DNA from: CAZTTH01 sp964615975
GTDB taxonomy: Bacteria > Verrucomicrobiota > Lentisphaeria > JABSQK01 > JAJFLO01
Direction: 5' to 3'
DNA length: 27,840 nt
Assembly: GCA_964615975.1 (NCBI GenBank)
Contig: CAZTTH010000044.1
Span: forward strand, 1-27,840
The position numbers and the translations under genes are program-made. This document shows positions 8,547-17,303 of the stretch, piece by piece. Positions within the stretch are counted from its first letter, which is position 1, and every line of letters begins with the position of its first letter. The notes beneath the pieces are model-generated. The model saw nothing but the letters and a program-made list of their open reading frames with translations, was not told where the DNA came from and searched no databases.

Positions 8547-9722
8547 ATGGATACCAAGGAATTACTCGAATTACAATCTCGCTATGTGCTGCCCACCTAT
8601 GACCCGCGCATCATCTTGAACATGGGGCGCGGTTGTTATGTCTGGGATGTTGACGGCAATGAATATCTTGACTTCACCACCGGCATCACGGTCTGCAGTC
8701 TTGGTCATTGCCATCCCGCGGTAACCACCGCCATTCAACAACAGGCGGCGCGATTGGTGCATGTGTCCAATCTTTTTATGAACGATCAGCAACCCCAACT
8801 GGCGGCGTTGATCGCGGAGAAAAGCTTGGGCGGCCGGGTCTTTTTCTGCAATAGCGGCGCGGAAGCCAATGAAGGATTGATCAAATTTGCGCGCAAGTGG
8901 GGATCTTCACGCGGGAAATATCAGATCATCTACATGAGCAATTCCTTCCACGGCCGGACATTGGCCACGCTGGCGGCAACCGACCGTCCCCAATACCGGG
9001 AAGGATTTGGTCCGGATGTGGAGGGGTTTATTCGAGTGCCATTCAATGATCTGGCCGCGCTGGAGGCGGCAATTACCGAACGCACCGCGGCGATCATCAT
9101 GGAACCGGTCCAGGGCGAAGGAGGAGTTCGTCCCGCCACCGCGGAATTCATTGCTGGCGCCCGTTCGCTGTGTGATCGTTATGAGGTCTTATTGCTTTTC
9201 GACGAAGTCCAGACTGGCATGGGGCGGACCGGTCATTATTTTGCCTATCAACATTATCAGGTGACCCCGGATGGCATGTCCCTGGCCAAGGCGCTGGGGA
9301 ATGGATTTCCCATCGGCGCTTTTGTTATCCGGCGACAATGGGATCAGGTTATGATCAAGGGATCGCATGCCAGCACCTTTGGCGGAACGGCATTGGCGTG
9401 TGCCGCGTCGCTGGCGGTTTTTCATGCCATCGACCGGGAGAATGTGTTAAGCAATTGCCAGGAAAGCGGCAGGTATTTTATCCAGGAACTTAACCAGATG
9501 GCAGGTGAATATACCTGCATCAAAGAAGTAAGAGGAATCGGTTTGATGGTGGGGGTTGAATTCAATACCGCCGTGGCGCCAATCCTAAAGGCCGCTGCCG
9601 ATGCCGGATTGTTGCTGATTGCCGCGGGTGAAAATATTATTCGGCTTTATCCGCCGTTGACGGTTACGCCCGCGGAAATAGATCAAGCCATATCCATACT
9701 CAAAAAAGTTTGTCCGAAATAA
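8547..9722 (+). CDS. argD: Acetylornithine aminotransferase (class III, PLP-dependent)
   Basis: It converts N-acetylglutamate semialdehyde to N-acetylornithine with glutamate as amino donor, the fourth step of arginine synthesis. The 391 residues match the family. Visible features are NSGAEANEGLIKFARKW (phosphate-binding region), MEPVQGEGG, LLLFDEVQTGMGRTG (the Asp that contacts the PLP ring) and SLAKALGNGFPIGA (Schiff-base lysine). A succinyl-diaminopimelate or GABA aminotransferase role is possible within this fold, but the position directly before argF supports argD. The upstream ribosome binding site is weak. Confidence 0.95.
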   Translation: MDTKELLELQSRYVLPTYDPRIILNMGRGCYVWDVDGNEYLDFTTGITVCSLGHCHPAVTTAIQQQAARLVHVSNLFMNDQQPQLAALIAEKSLGGRVFFCNSGAEANEGLIKFARKWGSSRGKYQIIYMSNSFHGRTLATLAATDRPQYREGFGPDVEGFIRVPFNDLAALEAAITERTAAIIMEPVQGEGGVRPATAEFIAGARSLCDRYEVLLLFDEVQTGMGRTGHYFAYQHYQVTPDGMSLAKALGNGFPIGAFVIRRQWDQVMIKGSHASTFGGTALACAASLAVFHAIDRENVLSNCQESGRYFIQELNQMAGEYTCIKEVRGIGLMVGVEFNTAVAPILKAAADAGLLLIAAGENIIRLYPPLTVTPAEIDQAISILKKVCPK

Positions 9723-9727
9723 ACGCA

Positions 9728-10636
9728 GTGAAAACACCACATTTATTAACCTTGAATGATATTACCGGTGATGAATTGAGTTCCCTGCTTGCGACCGCGG
9801 TCAGGCTCAAGGCAAATCGCGGCAATAGTACCTCGCGTCCATTGGCAGGGAAAACATTGGTGTTGATCTTTTCCAAATCTTCCACCCGCACCCGCGTGTC
9901 CTTTGAAGTTGGCATCAATGAATTAGGCGGCTGTTCTCTGTTCATGGACCAATTCGATCTCCAAATTGGCCGGGGCGAATCATTTGCCGACACCGCCCGG
10001 GTGCTCAGCCGCTATGTCCATGGCGTAATCATTCGCACCCATCAACATGAGCAACTGGAGGAATATGCCCAACATTCTTCCATTCCGGTCATTAACGCGT
10101 TGACCGATCGTTCTCATCCCTGTCAGTTGCTGGCTGATTTGCTGACGATCCATGAGAATACCGGGAGGTTGCGTGATGTCCGGGTAACCTATCTGGGGGA
10201 TGGCGCCAATAACATGGCCCTCACCTGGATCATTGCCGCGCAATTATCCGGCATCCATCTAACCATTGCCGCCCCGCCGGAATATCAGCCCGATCCTCAA
10301 TTCGTTGCCACGATAAAAGGGGGTGGATCGGTGGTGGTTACCGAAGATCCCATTGCCGCGGTTGCCAATGCCGATTATCTGTACACCGATGTCTGGGTCA
10401 GCATGGGATATGAATCCGAATCCAGCGAGCGATTAAAAGTTTTGGCGCCTTATCAGATCAATCGATCGTTAATGTCCCATGCTGACGCGACGATCAGGAT
10501 CATGCATTGCCTGCCCGCCAAACGCGGCCAGGAAATCACCTCCGAGATTCTTGACAGTCCCGCATCCATTGTCTGGGATCAGGCCGAGAATCGGCTCCAT
10601 GCTCAAAAAGCACTAATGACCGAGTTGTTTTCTTGA
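9728..10636 (+). CDS. argF: Ornithine carbamoyltransferase
   Basis: It joins ornithine and carbamoyl phosphate to form citrulline. Visible motifs are SKSSTRTRVSFEVG (carbamoyl-phosphate-binding STRTR loop), HPCQLLADLLTI (HPxQ), LGDGANNMALTW and MHCLPAKRGQEIT (HCLP, ornithine site). I chose GTG at 9728, five bases after the argD stop, because MKTPHLLTLNDIT matches the usual short N-terminus. TTG at 9710, overlapping argD, would add six residues. Neither has a strong Shine-Dalgarno site. The near-contact with argD indicates co-transcription and probable translational coupling. Confidence 0.95.
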   Translation: MKTPHLLTLNDITGDELSSLLATAVRLKANRGNSTSRPLAGKTLVLIFSKSSTRTRVSFEVGINELGGCSLFMDQFDLQIGRGESFADTARVLSRYVHGVIIRTHQHEQLEEYAQHSSIPVINALTDRSHPCQLLADLLTIHENTGRLRDVRVTYLGDGANNMALTWIIAAQLSGIHLTIAAPPEYQPDPQFVATIKGGGSVVVTEDPIAAVANADYLYTDVWVSMGYESESSERLKVLAPYQINRSLMSHADATIRIMHCLPAKRGQEITSEILDSPASIVWDQAENRLHAQKALMTELFS

Positions 10637-10671
10637 TTATTGGAAAAATAGTCAAGAATCAGGTTGAACAC

Positions 10672-12270
10672 ATGTTTCTGTCATATGGCAAAAAGTCAAT
10701 CCAGTGGCTGATTGATTCGGTTCGCAAGTCGGTTTATTTCTTTGAACCGCCCGAACATGATTATTGGTTGACCCGTTTCCTGTTTCTCCGGTGTTTTGGC
10801 ATTATCTATGTCATTGCTTTTTTATGCCTTTACCAGCAATTGCTGCCATTAATCGGAGAAAACGGGATTGTGCCGGCGGGCAATTATCTCAATTTGATTG
10901 AGCGGGTGGCGCAGCAGAAGGAAATCCCGCGGTCCGCAGTCATCCCCACCATGTTTCCAACTCTGTTCTGGCATAATGTCAGCGACGAGTTCATGCTGCG
11001 CATGGCACAAGCCGGATTGATTGTGTCGGGATTGGTGGCAATGGGTTTTACCAATGCCTTTATGATGGCTTTTCTCTGGTACGTGTATGCTTCATTTGTC
11101 GCCATCGGCCAAATATTTTATGGCTTCGGATGGGAGATTATGATGATGGAAACCGGATTTCTGGCGATCTTTCTGTGTCCACTGTTCAGTATTCATCCAT
11201 TCCCGGAGAAATCTCCGCCCCCCAAAATCCTGATGTGGCTGCTGCGCTGGCTGGCGTTTCGTTTGATGTTCGGCGCCGGTTTGATCAAGATACGCGGCGA
11301 TTCCTGCTGGTGGCCGGATCTGACCTGTCTGGTGTACCATTACGAGACCCAGCCCATCCCCAATCCCATCAGTTGGTACCTGCATCAGGCGCCGCTGTGG
11401 TTTCATAAGCTGGGGGTATTATGGAATCATGTGGTGGAGTTGATTGTCCCGTGGCTGATCTTCGGGCCGCGGGCCGCGCGGGTGTACTGTGGTATTCTCT
11501 TTGTCAGTTTTCAATTCATCCTGATTATCAGCGGCAATCTCTCGTTTCTGAACTGGTTGTCGGTGGTGATTTTCATCGCCTGTTTCGACGACCGGGCATT
11601 GGCTCTTTTATTCCCCGAAAATCTGATCAATCGTCTGCGCGTACGGCCCGCTCACTGGGTGAGACGCTGGGGGCGCGGGTTGATCCTGCTGGCGCTGACT
11701 TTTCTGGTTATTTACATGAGCAAGAATCCAGTCCTGAATATGATCTCAAAAGAACAAGTGATGAATACCTCATTTGATCGGTATCATATTGTTAATACCT
11801 ATGGCGCCTTCGGACATGTTGGCAAAGAGCGTTATGAGGTGATTATCAGCGGCACAACCGATCGGGTTGTAACCTCAAAAACCCAGTGGCGGGAATATGA
11901 GTTCAAGTGCAAACCCGGCAAAGTCGATCGTCGCCCCGGACTCATCGCCCCGTTTCAATATCGTCTTGATTGGGAAATCTGGTTCGCTGCCATGTCCAAT
12001 TATCAACAACATTCATGGCTTATGCATATGATTGAAAAACTTTTCCATAATGATCCGGGAGTTCTTAGCCTGATTGATGTCAATCCTTTTCCCGACCAAC
12101 CGCCAACCTTCATTAAGGCGGATTTATACCTCTATGAATTCACCTCGTTTGCTGACGCGCCGGAATTGTGGTGGAAACGAACCTTTGTCCGCTCGTATTT
12201 CCCCGCGATCGCCGCCGACAACCCGTCTTTTCGTAAATTCCTGGCCGCCCACGGTTGGGGGAAAAAGTAG
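10672..12270 (+). CDS. Lipase maturation factor-like membrane protein
   Basis: About 532 residues with several transmembrane helices in the first two thirds (first at about residues 35-58) and a soluble C-terminal domain. Recognisable family blocks are PLIGENGIVPAGNYL, then HIVNTYGAFGHVGKERYEVI, WREYEFKCKPG, APFQYRLDWEIWFAA and NPFPDQPP. These match LMF1-type proteins. In animals LMF1 assists folding of lipoprotein lipases in the ER; the role of bacterial members is not established, so a function in lipase or envelope protein folding is inference. ATG 10672 is chosen; a TTG at 10633 overlapping the argF stop would add 13 residues. It follows argF closely and probably shares its transcript, though nothing links it to arginine. 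Confidence 0.85.
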   Translation: MFLSYGKKSIQWLIDSVRKSVYFFEPPEHDYWLTRFLFLRCFGIIYVIAFLCLYQQLLPLIGENGIVPAGNYLNLIERVAQQKEIPRSAVIPTMFPTLFWHNVSDEFMLRMAQAGLIVSGLVAMGFTNAFMMAFLWYVYASFVAIGQIFYGFGWEIMMMETGFLAIFLCPLFSIHPFPEKSPPPKILMWLLRWLAFRLMFGAGLIKIRGDSCWWPDLTCLVYHYETQPIPNPISWYLHQAPLWFHKLGVLWNHVVELIVPWLIFGPRAARVYCGILFVSFQFILIISGNLSFLNWLSVVIFIACFDDRALALLFPENLINRLRVRPAHWVRRWGRGLILLALTFLVIYMSKNPVLNMISKEQVMNTSFDRYHIVNTYGAFGHVGKERYEVIISGTTDRVVTSKTQWREYEFKCKPGKVDRRPGLIAPFQYRLDWEIWFAAMSNYQQHSWLMHMIEKLFHNDPGVLSLIDVNPFPDQPPTFIKADLYLYEFTSFADAPELWWKRTFVRSYFPAIAADNPSFRKFLAAHGWGKK

Positions 12271-12282
12271 GCTAAACTTCGA

Positions 12283-13356
12283 ATGAACACATATCAATCC
12301 ATCAAGATTCCCGGGCGCGGCGCCGGTATCAATCCTGCCGGGCGGTTCGAAACCATCACCTATCATCCGGATGCTGACGATATCACCCAGCACGACGGTG
12401 ATGATCGGCGGGAGCTGAAAACCCAGTATTTCAAGGATACTTCACAATCGCTCATCACCTATAACGACAGCCCGGATGTCGGCTTTAGTGCCAGCATCAA
12501 TCCTTATCGGGGGTGTGAGCATGGCTGTGTCTATTGTTATGCTCGTCCGACCCACGAATTTTTGGGGTTGTCGTCCGGGGTGGATTTCGAAGCGAAAATC
12601 TTGGTCAAGGAAAACGCCCCGGAATTGTTGCGTCGGGAACTCGCGTCATCAAAATGGCAGCCGCAAGCTCTGGCGATGAGCGGAGTCACCGATTGTTATC
12701 AACCCATCGAGAAACAAATGCAAATCACCCGCCGCTGTTTGCAGGTTCTGGCGGCATTCCGCAATCCGGTCGGTATCGTCACCAAAAGTCATCTCTTGAT
12801 CCGCGATATTGATGTGCTTCAGGAGTTGGCGAGTTTTCACGGTGTCCTGACCATCATCTCGATCACTACCCTGGATGCCGATCTGGCGCGGCGCATGGAG
12901 CCGCGCGCGGCCCAGCCTGAACGGCGGTTAGGCGCCATCGAGAAACTGGCGCAAGCCGGTATTCCCGTCGGGGTGATGGTGGCTCCGGTCATTCCGGGAT
13001 TGAACGATGATGAAATTCCTGCAATCATCGCGGCGGCAGGGCAGGCGGGCGCCGGCTATGCCGGATATGTCATGCTGCGCCTGCCGTTTGCGGTGAAAGA
13101 CTTGTTTCTTGACTGGTTGGAGCGTCATTATCCGGATCGCAGGAGCAAGGTGGTTGCTTTTATTCAGGAGGTTCGCGGCGGCAAGCTCAATAATGCTGAA
13201 TTTCATACCCGCATGAGAGGTGAAGGTGCGCGCGCCGAACTGATAAAAAATCTCTTCCAGATTTCCTGCCGGAAAGCCCGTTTCCCTGAACACTGGCCGA
13301 AATTATCGACTGCGTCTTTTACCAATCCCGATGAGAAGCAGCCATTGTTGTTATAA
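12283..13356 (+). CDS. PA0069-family radical SAM protein (SplB-like)
   Basis: 357 residues. The iron-sulfur cluster motif is seen in NPYRGCEHGCVYCYARP, giving the radical SAM C-x3-C-x2-C spacing. The N-terminal GRGAGINPAGRFE is typical of the PA0069 branch, and MVAPVIPGLNDDEIP belongs to the barrel core. The family resembles spore photoproduct lyase, but its substrate is unknown, so DNA repair should not be assumed. It starts 12 bases after the preceding stop, so the two genes are probably co-transcribed. It ends about 90 bp before a convergent gene; I see no clear terminator in that gap. Confidence 0.88.
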   Translation: MNTYQSIKIPGRGAGINPAGRFETITYHPDADDITQHDGDDRRELKTQYFKDTSQSLITYNDSPDVGFSASINPYRGCEHGCVYCYARPTHEFLGLSSGVDFEAKILVKENAPELLRRELASSKWQPQALAMSGVTDCYQPIEKQMQITRRCLQVLAAFRNPVGIVTKSHLLIRDIDVLQELASFHGVLTIISITTLDADLARRMEPRAAQPERRLGAIEKLAQAGIPVGVMVAPVIPGLNDDEIPAIIAAAGQAGAGYAGYVMLRLPFAVKDLFLDWLERHYPDRRSKVVAFIQEVRGGKLNNAEFHTRMRGEGARAELIKNLFQISCRKARFPEHWPKLSTASFTNPDEKQPLLL

Positions 13357-13446
13357 GCAAACCATAAATTCTGCTGAGCATTTGTTTACCGTCATTAAAT
13401 GGGCGGATTCTTCTCCCGGGATTACAGACATGATGACCCGCATCGC

Positions 13447-15354
13447 TCATTTTGCTAACGGAGTTATTTTTTCAGCGTGAGTATTTTTATTCGCTGCCTG
13501 AAGAATCTGCTCTTGGAGATTGTGCGCCACCTTAAACTCAGGTTGAATTCGCAGCGCATGGTTACAATCTCGCAGCGCTGTTTCGTAATCCAGTAGCTGG
13601 AAGTGGACAATGGCTTTGGAAACCCGGAGTTGAGCGTCATCGGGCTGGAGTCGAACGGCTTCCGCATAATCTTCCGCGGCTTTAGCAAGCTGTCCGATAA
13701 CAAAATAATTCCAAGCCCGATTATTGTAAGCTGAAGCCATATCATTGGTTTCCATTTTTATCGCATTGGTCAGGTCATCAATGGCGTCGTGGTTTCTCCC
13801 CATTTTTCCCGCAACGGTTCCTCGGTTTTTAAGGTATTTAGATTCGGCGCCTCCCATTTTGAACGCCTGTTCATAGTCCGACATTGCCAGGGAGTATTTT
13901 TGCAGGGTCAGGTAGAGATTGCCGCGATCGTTATAAACGTCGGCGTCGGTGGGATTGAGGGCAATTGCTGAATCATAATCGCTGAGTGCCTGCTCAACCC
14001 CGCCAATATCCTTGTGATATTTTGCGCGATTGGCATAAGCTTTCGCGGATGGTGTAATTTGAATGGCCTGAGTCCACAAGGTATTTCCGTTCTTCCATAT
14101 CCCGCATTGTCGGTAGGCCGCGATAGACAGAACGGTGAGGTAAACCACCAAACCCAGGGATGCCCCCTTATTCAGAAGTGATGAATGGGATCCACCGGCC
14201 AGATTTTTCACATAATTGATCCCGCAAGCAAACACGAAAAACAATCCGATACTGGAAACATAGGTGTATCGATCCGCCACAATCGCGCTGCCGACACTGA
14301 TCAGTTGAAGAACCAGGACAACATTCAAAAAAAAGAAGAGAATTCCAAAGGCGATTGCCTTGGTGTATTTCAGGGAATAAACCGAAATTCCCGCGATTAA
14401 TAAGACCATCAGAGGTGAAATATAGTATATAACCGGCAACGGTTCATTGATCGCAGGGTATGGGTAAAAAGGAGACAGGTTTATTGGAATGATCAATTTC
14501 CCGAGATAGGTGATAAAACCGTAGCAGGCGAATAAAATTTTTCGCCCTAATTCAACCACTACCTCCTCATGGAGCGCGCCCATTGAGCGCTGAAATTTGA
14601 GGGTTATAATTCCGACCATGATGGAGATGATGAATAACGGAATTTTTTCCCAATAAATCTTTTTTTGAATCGGACGTCCCAGGAAATGGTCGATTAGGAG
14701 CATGACTGCCGGCAGCACTACCGCGGCAGGTTTTGCCAACATTGATAAGACTGCACCTCCATAGGCAGCAAAGAACCAAATTTTATTTTCTTCCAACGCA
14801 TGTCTTGAATAAGCAATTAATGATGCCAGAAAGAAAAAAGTATAGAGGACATCCTTGCGCTCCGATATCCACGCGACTGATTCCACATGCATGGGATGAA
14901 TGCCAAATAACACTGCCACAACTGATGCAATAAAAAGATGGTGTCGCGTCAGAATCAGGATGAAAAAAAATACCAATATCGTGTTGCCCAGATGTAGGAT
15001 ATAATTGGTGCAGTGATACCCGAATGGATCAAGGCCGCCGTGGGCATAATTTGCGGCCAAAGTGATCATTGTCAGAGGATGAAAATTGGCGCCGACCGGA
15101 GTTGTAAAAAACTTGCTGAATGGAGTAAGGCTTGTAATCAGGTCGTTTTCATAGACGTATCCCTGATCATCCCAATTCACGAATCCGTTGTGGAGAGAGG
15201 GAAAGAATACGAGTGCCGTGATCCCCAGGATCCCGAGCAGGTATAAATGCGGTATGGGTCTGATGTTTTCTTTGCCAATGCCTGACGACGGACTTTTTCT
15301 TTCTTCTTTAGCGGGGTGTTGCGATGGGTGTTTTTTATTTCTGCGGTTACTCAT
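13447..15354 (-). CDS. Multi-pass membrane protein with C-terminal TPR repeats (TMTC-like)
   Basis: About 635 residues. After a short basic N-terminus come about ten hydrophobic segments. Early motifs are FVNWDDQGYVYEN and the signature HPMHVESVAWISERKD, typical of bacterial relatives of TMTC-type, GT-C-like glycosyltransferases. From about residue 440 there are about five TPR units (for example around YNDRGNLYLTLQKYSLAMSDYE and YNNRAWNYFVIGQLAKAAEDY), ending in a polar tail. A role in sugar transfer from a lipid carrier to exported proteins is inference. ATG 15354 is preferred, with GGGA just upstream; a TTG at 15387 would add 11 residues. Confidence 0.8.
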   Translation of the reverse strand: MSNRRNKKHPSQHPAKEERKSPSSGIGKENIRPIPHLYLLGILGITALVFFPSLHNGFVNWDDQGYVYENDLITSLTPFSKFFTTPVGANFHPLTMITLAANYAHGGLDPFGYHCTNYILHLGNTILVFFFILILTRHHLFIASVVAVLFGIHPMHVESVAWISERKDVLYTFFFLASLIAYSRHALEENKIWFFAAYGGAVLSMLAKPAAVVLPAVMLLIDHFLGRPIQKKIYWEKIPLFIISIMVGIITLKFQRSMGALHEEVVVELGRKILFACYGFITYLGKLIIPINLSPFYPYPAINEPLPVIYYISPLMVLLIAGISVYSLKYTKAIAFGILFFFLNVVLVLQLISVGSAIVADRYTYVSSIGLFFVFACGINYVKNLAGGSHSSLLNKGASLGLVVYLTVLSIAAYRQCGIWKNGNTLWTQAIQITPSAKAYANRAKYHKDIGGVEQALSDYDSAIALNPTDADVYNDRGNLYLTLQKYSLAMSDYEQAFKMGGAESKYLKNRGTVAGKMGRNHDAIDDLTNAIKMETNDMASAYNNRAWNYFVIGQLAKAAEDYAEAVRLQPDDAQLRVSKAIVHFQLLDYETALRDCNHALRIQPEFKVAHNLQEQILQAANKNTHAEKITPLAK

Positions 15355-15578
15355 TTCCCGGTTCGATTGCGCAAAAAATGTGGTCAATAAAAAGCGGCCA
15401 ATGATATGTGCTTTAAAGGTTTGTTAGTCTGAAGTCTGTATCGGTTTACCCGATCTTCCTCCCGGCTGCGATGAACACCGCCTGGTTCCTCTCTGATGGA
15501 TAGGTAAAAATTTGCCCGCACCCAATCGGCAGGGGTATAGGTTTACTGTCATGATCGCTTATCAGGCCTGAGTTTAGA

Positions 15579-15598
15579 CGCAGTTCAGGAGAACTGCG
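15579..15598 (-). terminator. Perfect 8-bp hairpin with four-base loop
   Basis: The arms CGCAGTTC and GAACTGCG enclose a 4-base loop. It lies about 240 bp after coaBC and 225 bp before the next minus-strand gene. No T-run follows on either strand, so it could be a weak terminator or a leader structure of the membrane-TPR gene. Confidence 0.3.
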
Positions 15599-15753
15599 CC
15601 ATAATTTCCCCCTAATGATTATTTAGATTTCCTTAACAACCACAGGTGAATAAAAAAAATTTCGCGGTCATCCGGGGATTTGAACTCCAGACAACGGTAA
15701 ACAGATTCCGCTGAAGAGCAGAGCTGAATCCAGCATTTTGATGGTAATCAGAT

Positions 15754-15792
15754 CCAATCGGTCGCAATCCAACTGATCTCATGACCGATTGG
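15754..15792 (-). terminator. 10-bp hairpin downstream of coaBC
   Basis: The arms CCAATCGGTC (15754-15763) and GACCGATTGG (15783-15792) pair perfectly around a 19-base loop, 42 bases after the coaBC stop. The loop can partly pair as well (AGATC just outside against GATCT inside). There is no downstream T-run, so a factor-dependent terminator or mRNA-end structure is more likely than a classic intrinsic terminator. Confidence 0.4.
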
Positions 15793-15834
15793 GCAAAGAA
15801 TCATTCTTGATAAATTATCAGGTGCCGGGAGCAA

Positions 15835-17052
15835 TCAACCAGGAATTTTCTCAATGATCCGGGCGGCGCATAGGGTTTTGGAAATTTGCCCCCAGTTTTC
15901 TTCTGAATCCGGAGCGCCTGCGGCCAGGTAGGTGAATGTCCCCGTGTCGGCGCCGAAGGAATCGACACCATTCAGAACTATCGCGTCGAGGTTCTTACGG
16001 TGTAATTTTTCCCTGGCGCGCGCGTGCGCGTCCGCTCCGGTTTCGAGGGCAAACCCCACACACCACTGCCCCGGTCGTTTATTCTGGTTAAGAGTTGCCG
16101 CCACATCCGGGGTGGAGGTCATTTCCAAGGTGAAATTGCCGGTGGTCTTGGGCACCTTCTGAGGGTCTGTCTTCGTTGCCATGAAATCAGCGACTGCCGC
16201 CGCGTAGAGAACGATATCGGCTTGTTGGAATAACGATTGCGCGGTTTGCAGCATCTCGACCGCGCTGTTGATAGGAAGAATCGTGATGCGCGAATGCTGG
16301 GGAAGGTATTCCCTGGAGACCGGGCCGGTAATGAAAGTGACTTCGGCGCCGGCGTGAGCACATCCTGCGGCCAGAGCCTTGCCCATTTTACCGCTGCTGT
16401 GATTGCTGATAAAGCGGACCGGATCGAGATGTTCGATGGTGGGACCAGAAAGAATCAATACCCGGCGGTTAGCCAGGCGCTGATTGGCAGGCAGGGACGC
16501 GGTAATGATGGAAAAGATCTCATTCGCTTCCGCCATCCGCCCCTCCCCGACAACCCCGCATGCCAAATAACCGGAATCAGGACCGATGCGTTGCCACCCC
16601 ATGCGACCGAGCTTTTCGACATTTTCCTGAACCACTGGCTGACGCCACATTTCGACATTCATGGCGGGACAGAAAAAACGCCGGCAGTTCGCCGGTAATG
16701 ACAGAACACAGGCGCTGACAATGTCGTCGCCAAAACCATGGGCAACTTTGGCAATCAAATCCGCGGTAGCCGGCGCCAACACACAGAAGTGAGCGTGAGT
16801 GGCGGGAAATAGATGTGGATATACCTGCTGACGTCCGCTTCCCGCCGGGTCGGGAAAAATATCGGTAAGCACCGGTCGATTGATAATCGCGGCAAAGGAT
16901 AATGGGGCAACAAATCGTGTTGCCGCCGGGGTCATGGCGAGATGAGTTTCGTAGCCGGCCTGGTGGAATAAGCTGGTTAACGCCACCGCCTTGTAGGCGG
17001 CTATACCGCCGCCCACGCCCAGTAAAACCGTTGGCCGCTCACCGATTTCCAT
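15835..17052 (-). CDS. coaBC: Bifunctional phosphopantothenoylcysteine decarboxylase / phosphopantothenate-cysteine ligase
   Basis: It performs two consecutive steps of coenzyme A synthesis in the cytoplasm. The 405 residues match the fused enzyme. The N-terminal flavoprotein half has GVGGGIAAYKA, PAMNVEMW and the substrate clamp GYLACGVVGEGRMAE with its conserved Cys. The C-terminal ligase half has ILSGPTIEHLDPVRFISNHS, SSGKMGKALA, KVPKTTGNF and the late REKLHRKNLDAIVLN. It is the last gene of a tight minus-strand group; its start lies 29 bases after the small basic protein stop. Confidence 0.95.
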   Translation of the reverse strand: MEIGERPTVLLGVGGGIAAYKAVALTSLFHQAGYETHLAMTPAATRFVAPLSFAAIINRPVLTDIFPDPAGSGRQQVYPHLFPATHAHFCVLAPATADLIAKVAHGFGDDIVSACVLSLPANCRRFFCPAMNVEMWRQPVVQENVEKLGRMGWQRIGPDSGYLACGVVGEGRMAEANEIFSIITASLPANQRLANRRVLILSGPTIEHLDPVRFISNHSSGKMGKALAAGCAHAGAEVTFITGPVSREYLPQHSRITILPINSAVEMLQTAQSLFQQADIVLYAAAVADFMATKTDPQKVPKTTGNFTLEMTSTPDVAATLNQNKRPGQWCVGFALETGADAHARAREKLHRKNLDAIVLNGVDSFGADTGTFTYLAAGAPDSEENWGQISKTLCAARIIEKIPG

Positions 17053-17081
17053 GATTATTTCACCACCAAGAAGTTTGGCAA

Positions 17082-17237
17082 CTATTCAATGACTTTGGTT
17101 TTTGGCAATCCCAGAACGTTATCCCCTTGCTTCCAGCGTTTCTCCTTGCCGAGCTGATTAATGCGTTCAAATCGTTTCAGCACATTGCGCTTGACGCGGA
17201 TGGTGGTGCTGCCTTTCAAGCTTTGATGACGAGACAT
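17082..17237 (-). CDS. Small basic protein of the Chlamydiae/Verrucomicrobia type
   Basis: 51 residues, strongly basic: it opens MSRHQSLKGSTTIRVKRNVL and ends GDNVLGLPKTKVIE, with many Lys and Arg. It has the clearest Shine-Dalgarno site in the area (AGGAG, 7 bases before ATG). The sequence resembles the short basic family annotated in Chlamydiae and Verrucomicrobia, whose function is not established. A ribosome- or RNA-associated role is suggested by its charge, and it sits 66 bases from era, a ribosome assembly GTPase. This is the best taxonomic marker in the window. Confidence 0.8.
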   Translation of the reverse strand: MSRHQSLKGSTTIRVKRNVLKRFERINQLGKEKRWKQGDNVLGLPKTKVIE

Positions 17238-17303
17238 GATCGGACTCCTGTTTTAATTTTATTCAATAATACAACAATTAATCGCGCGTAAACTATACTG
17301 CTT

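Larger units (their letters stand above)
15355..15834. other. Intergenic region with two hairpins, no gene
   Basis: This is the space between coaBC and the membrane-TPR gene, both on the minus strand. It contains the two hairpins listed separately. It also has a tRNA-like patch at 15665-15700 (minus strand), where a T-loop-like TTCAAAT is flanked by an imperfect stem. I see no open frame with gene-like features. Confidence 0.45.
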
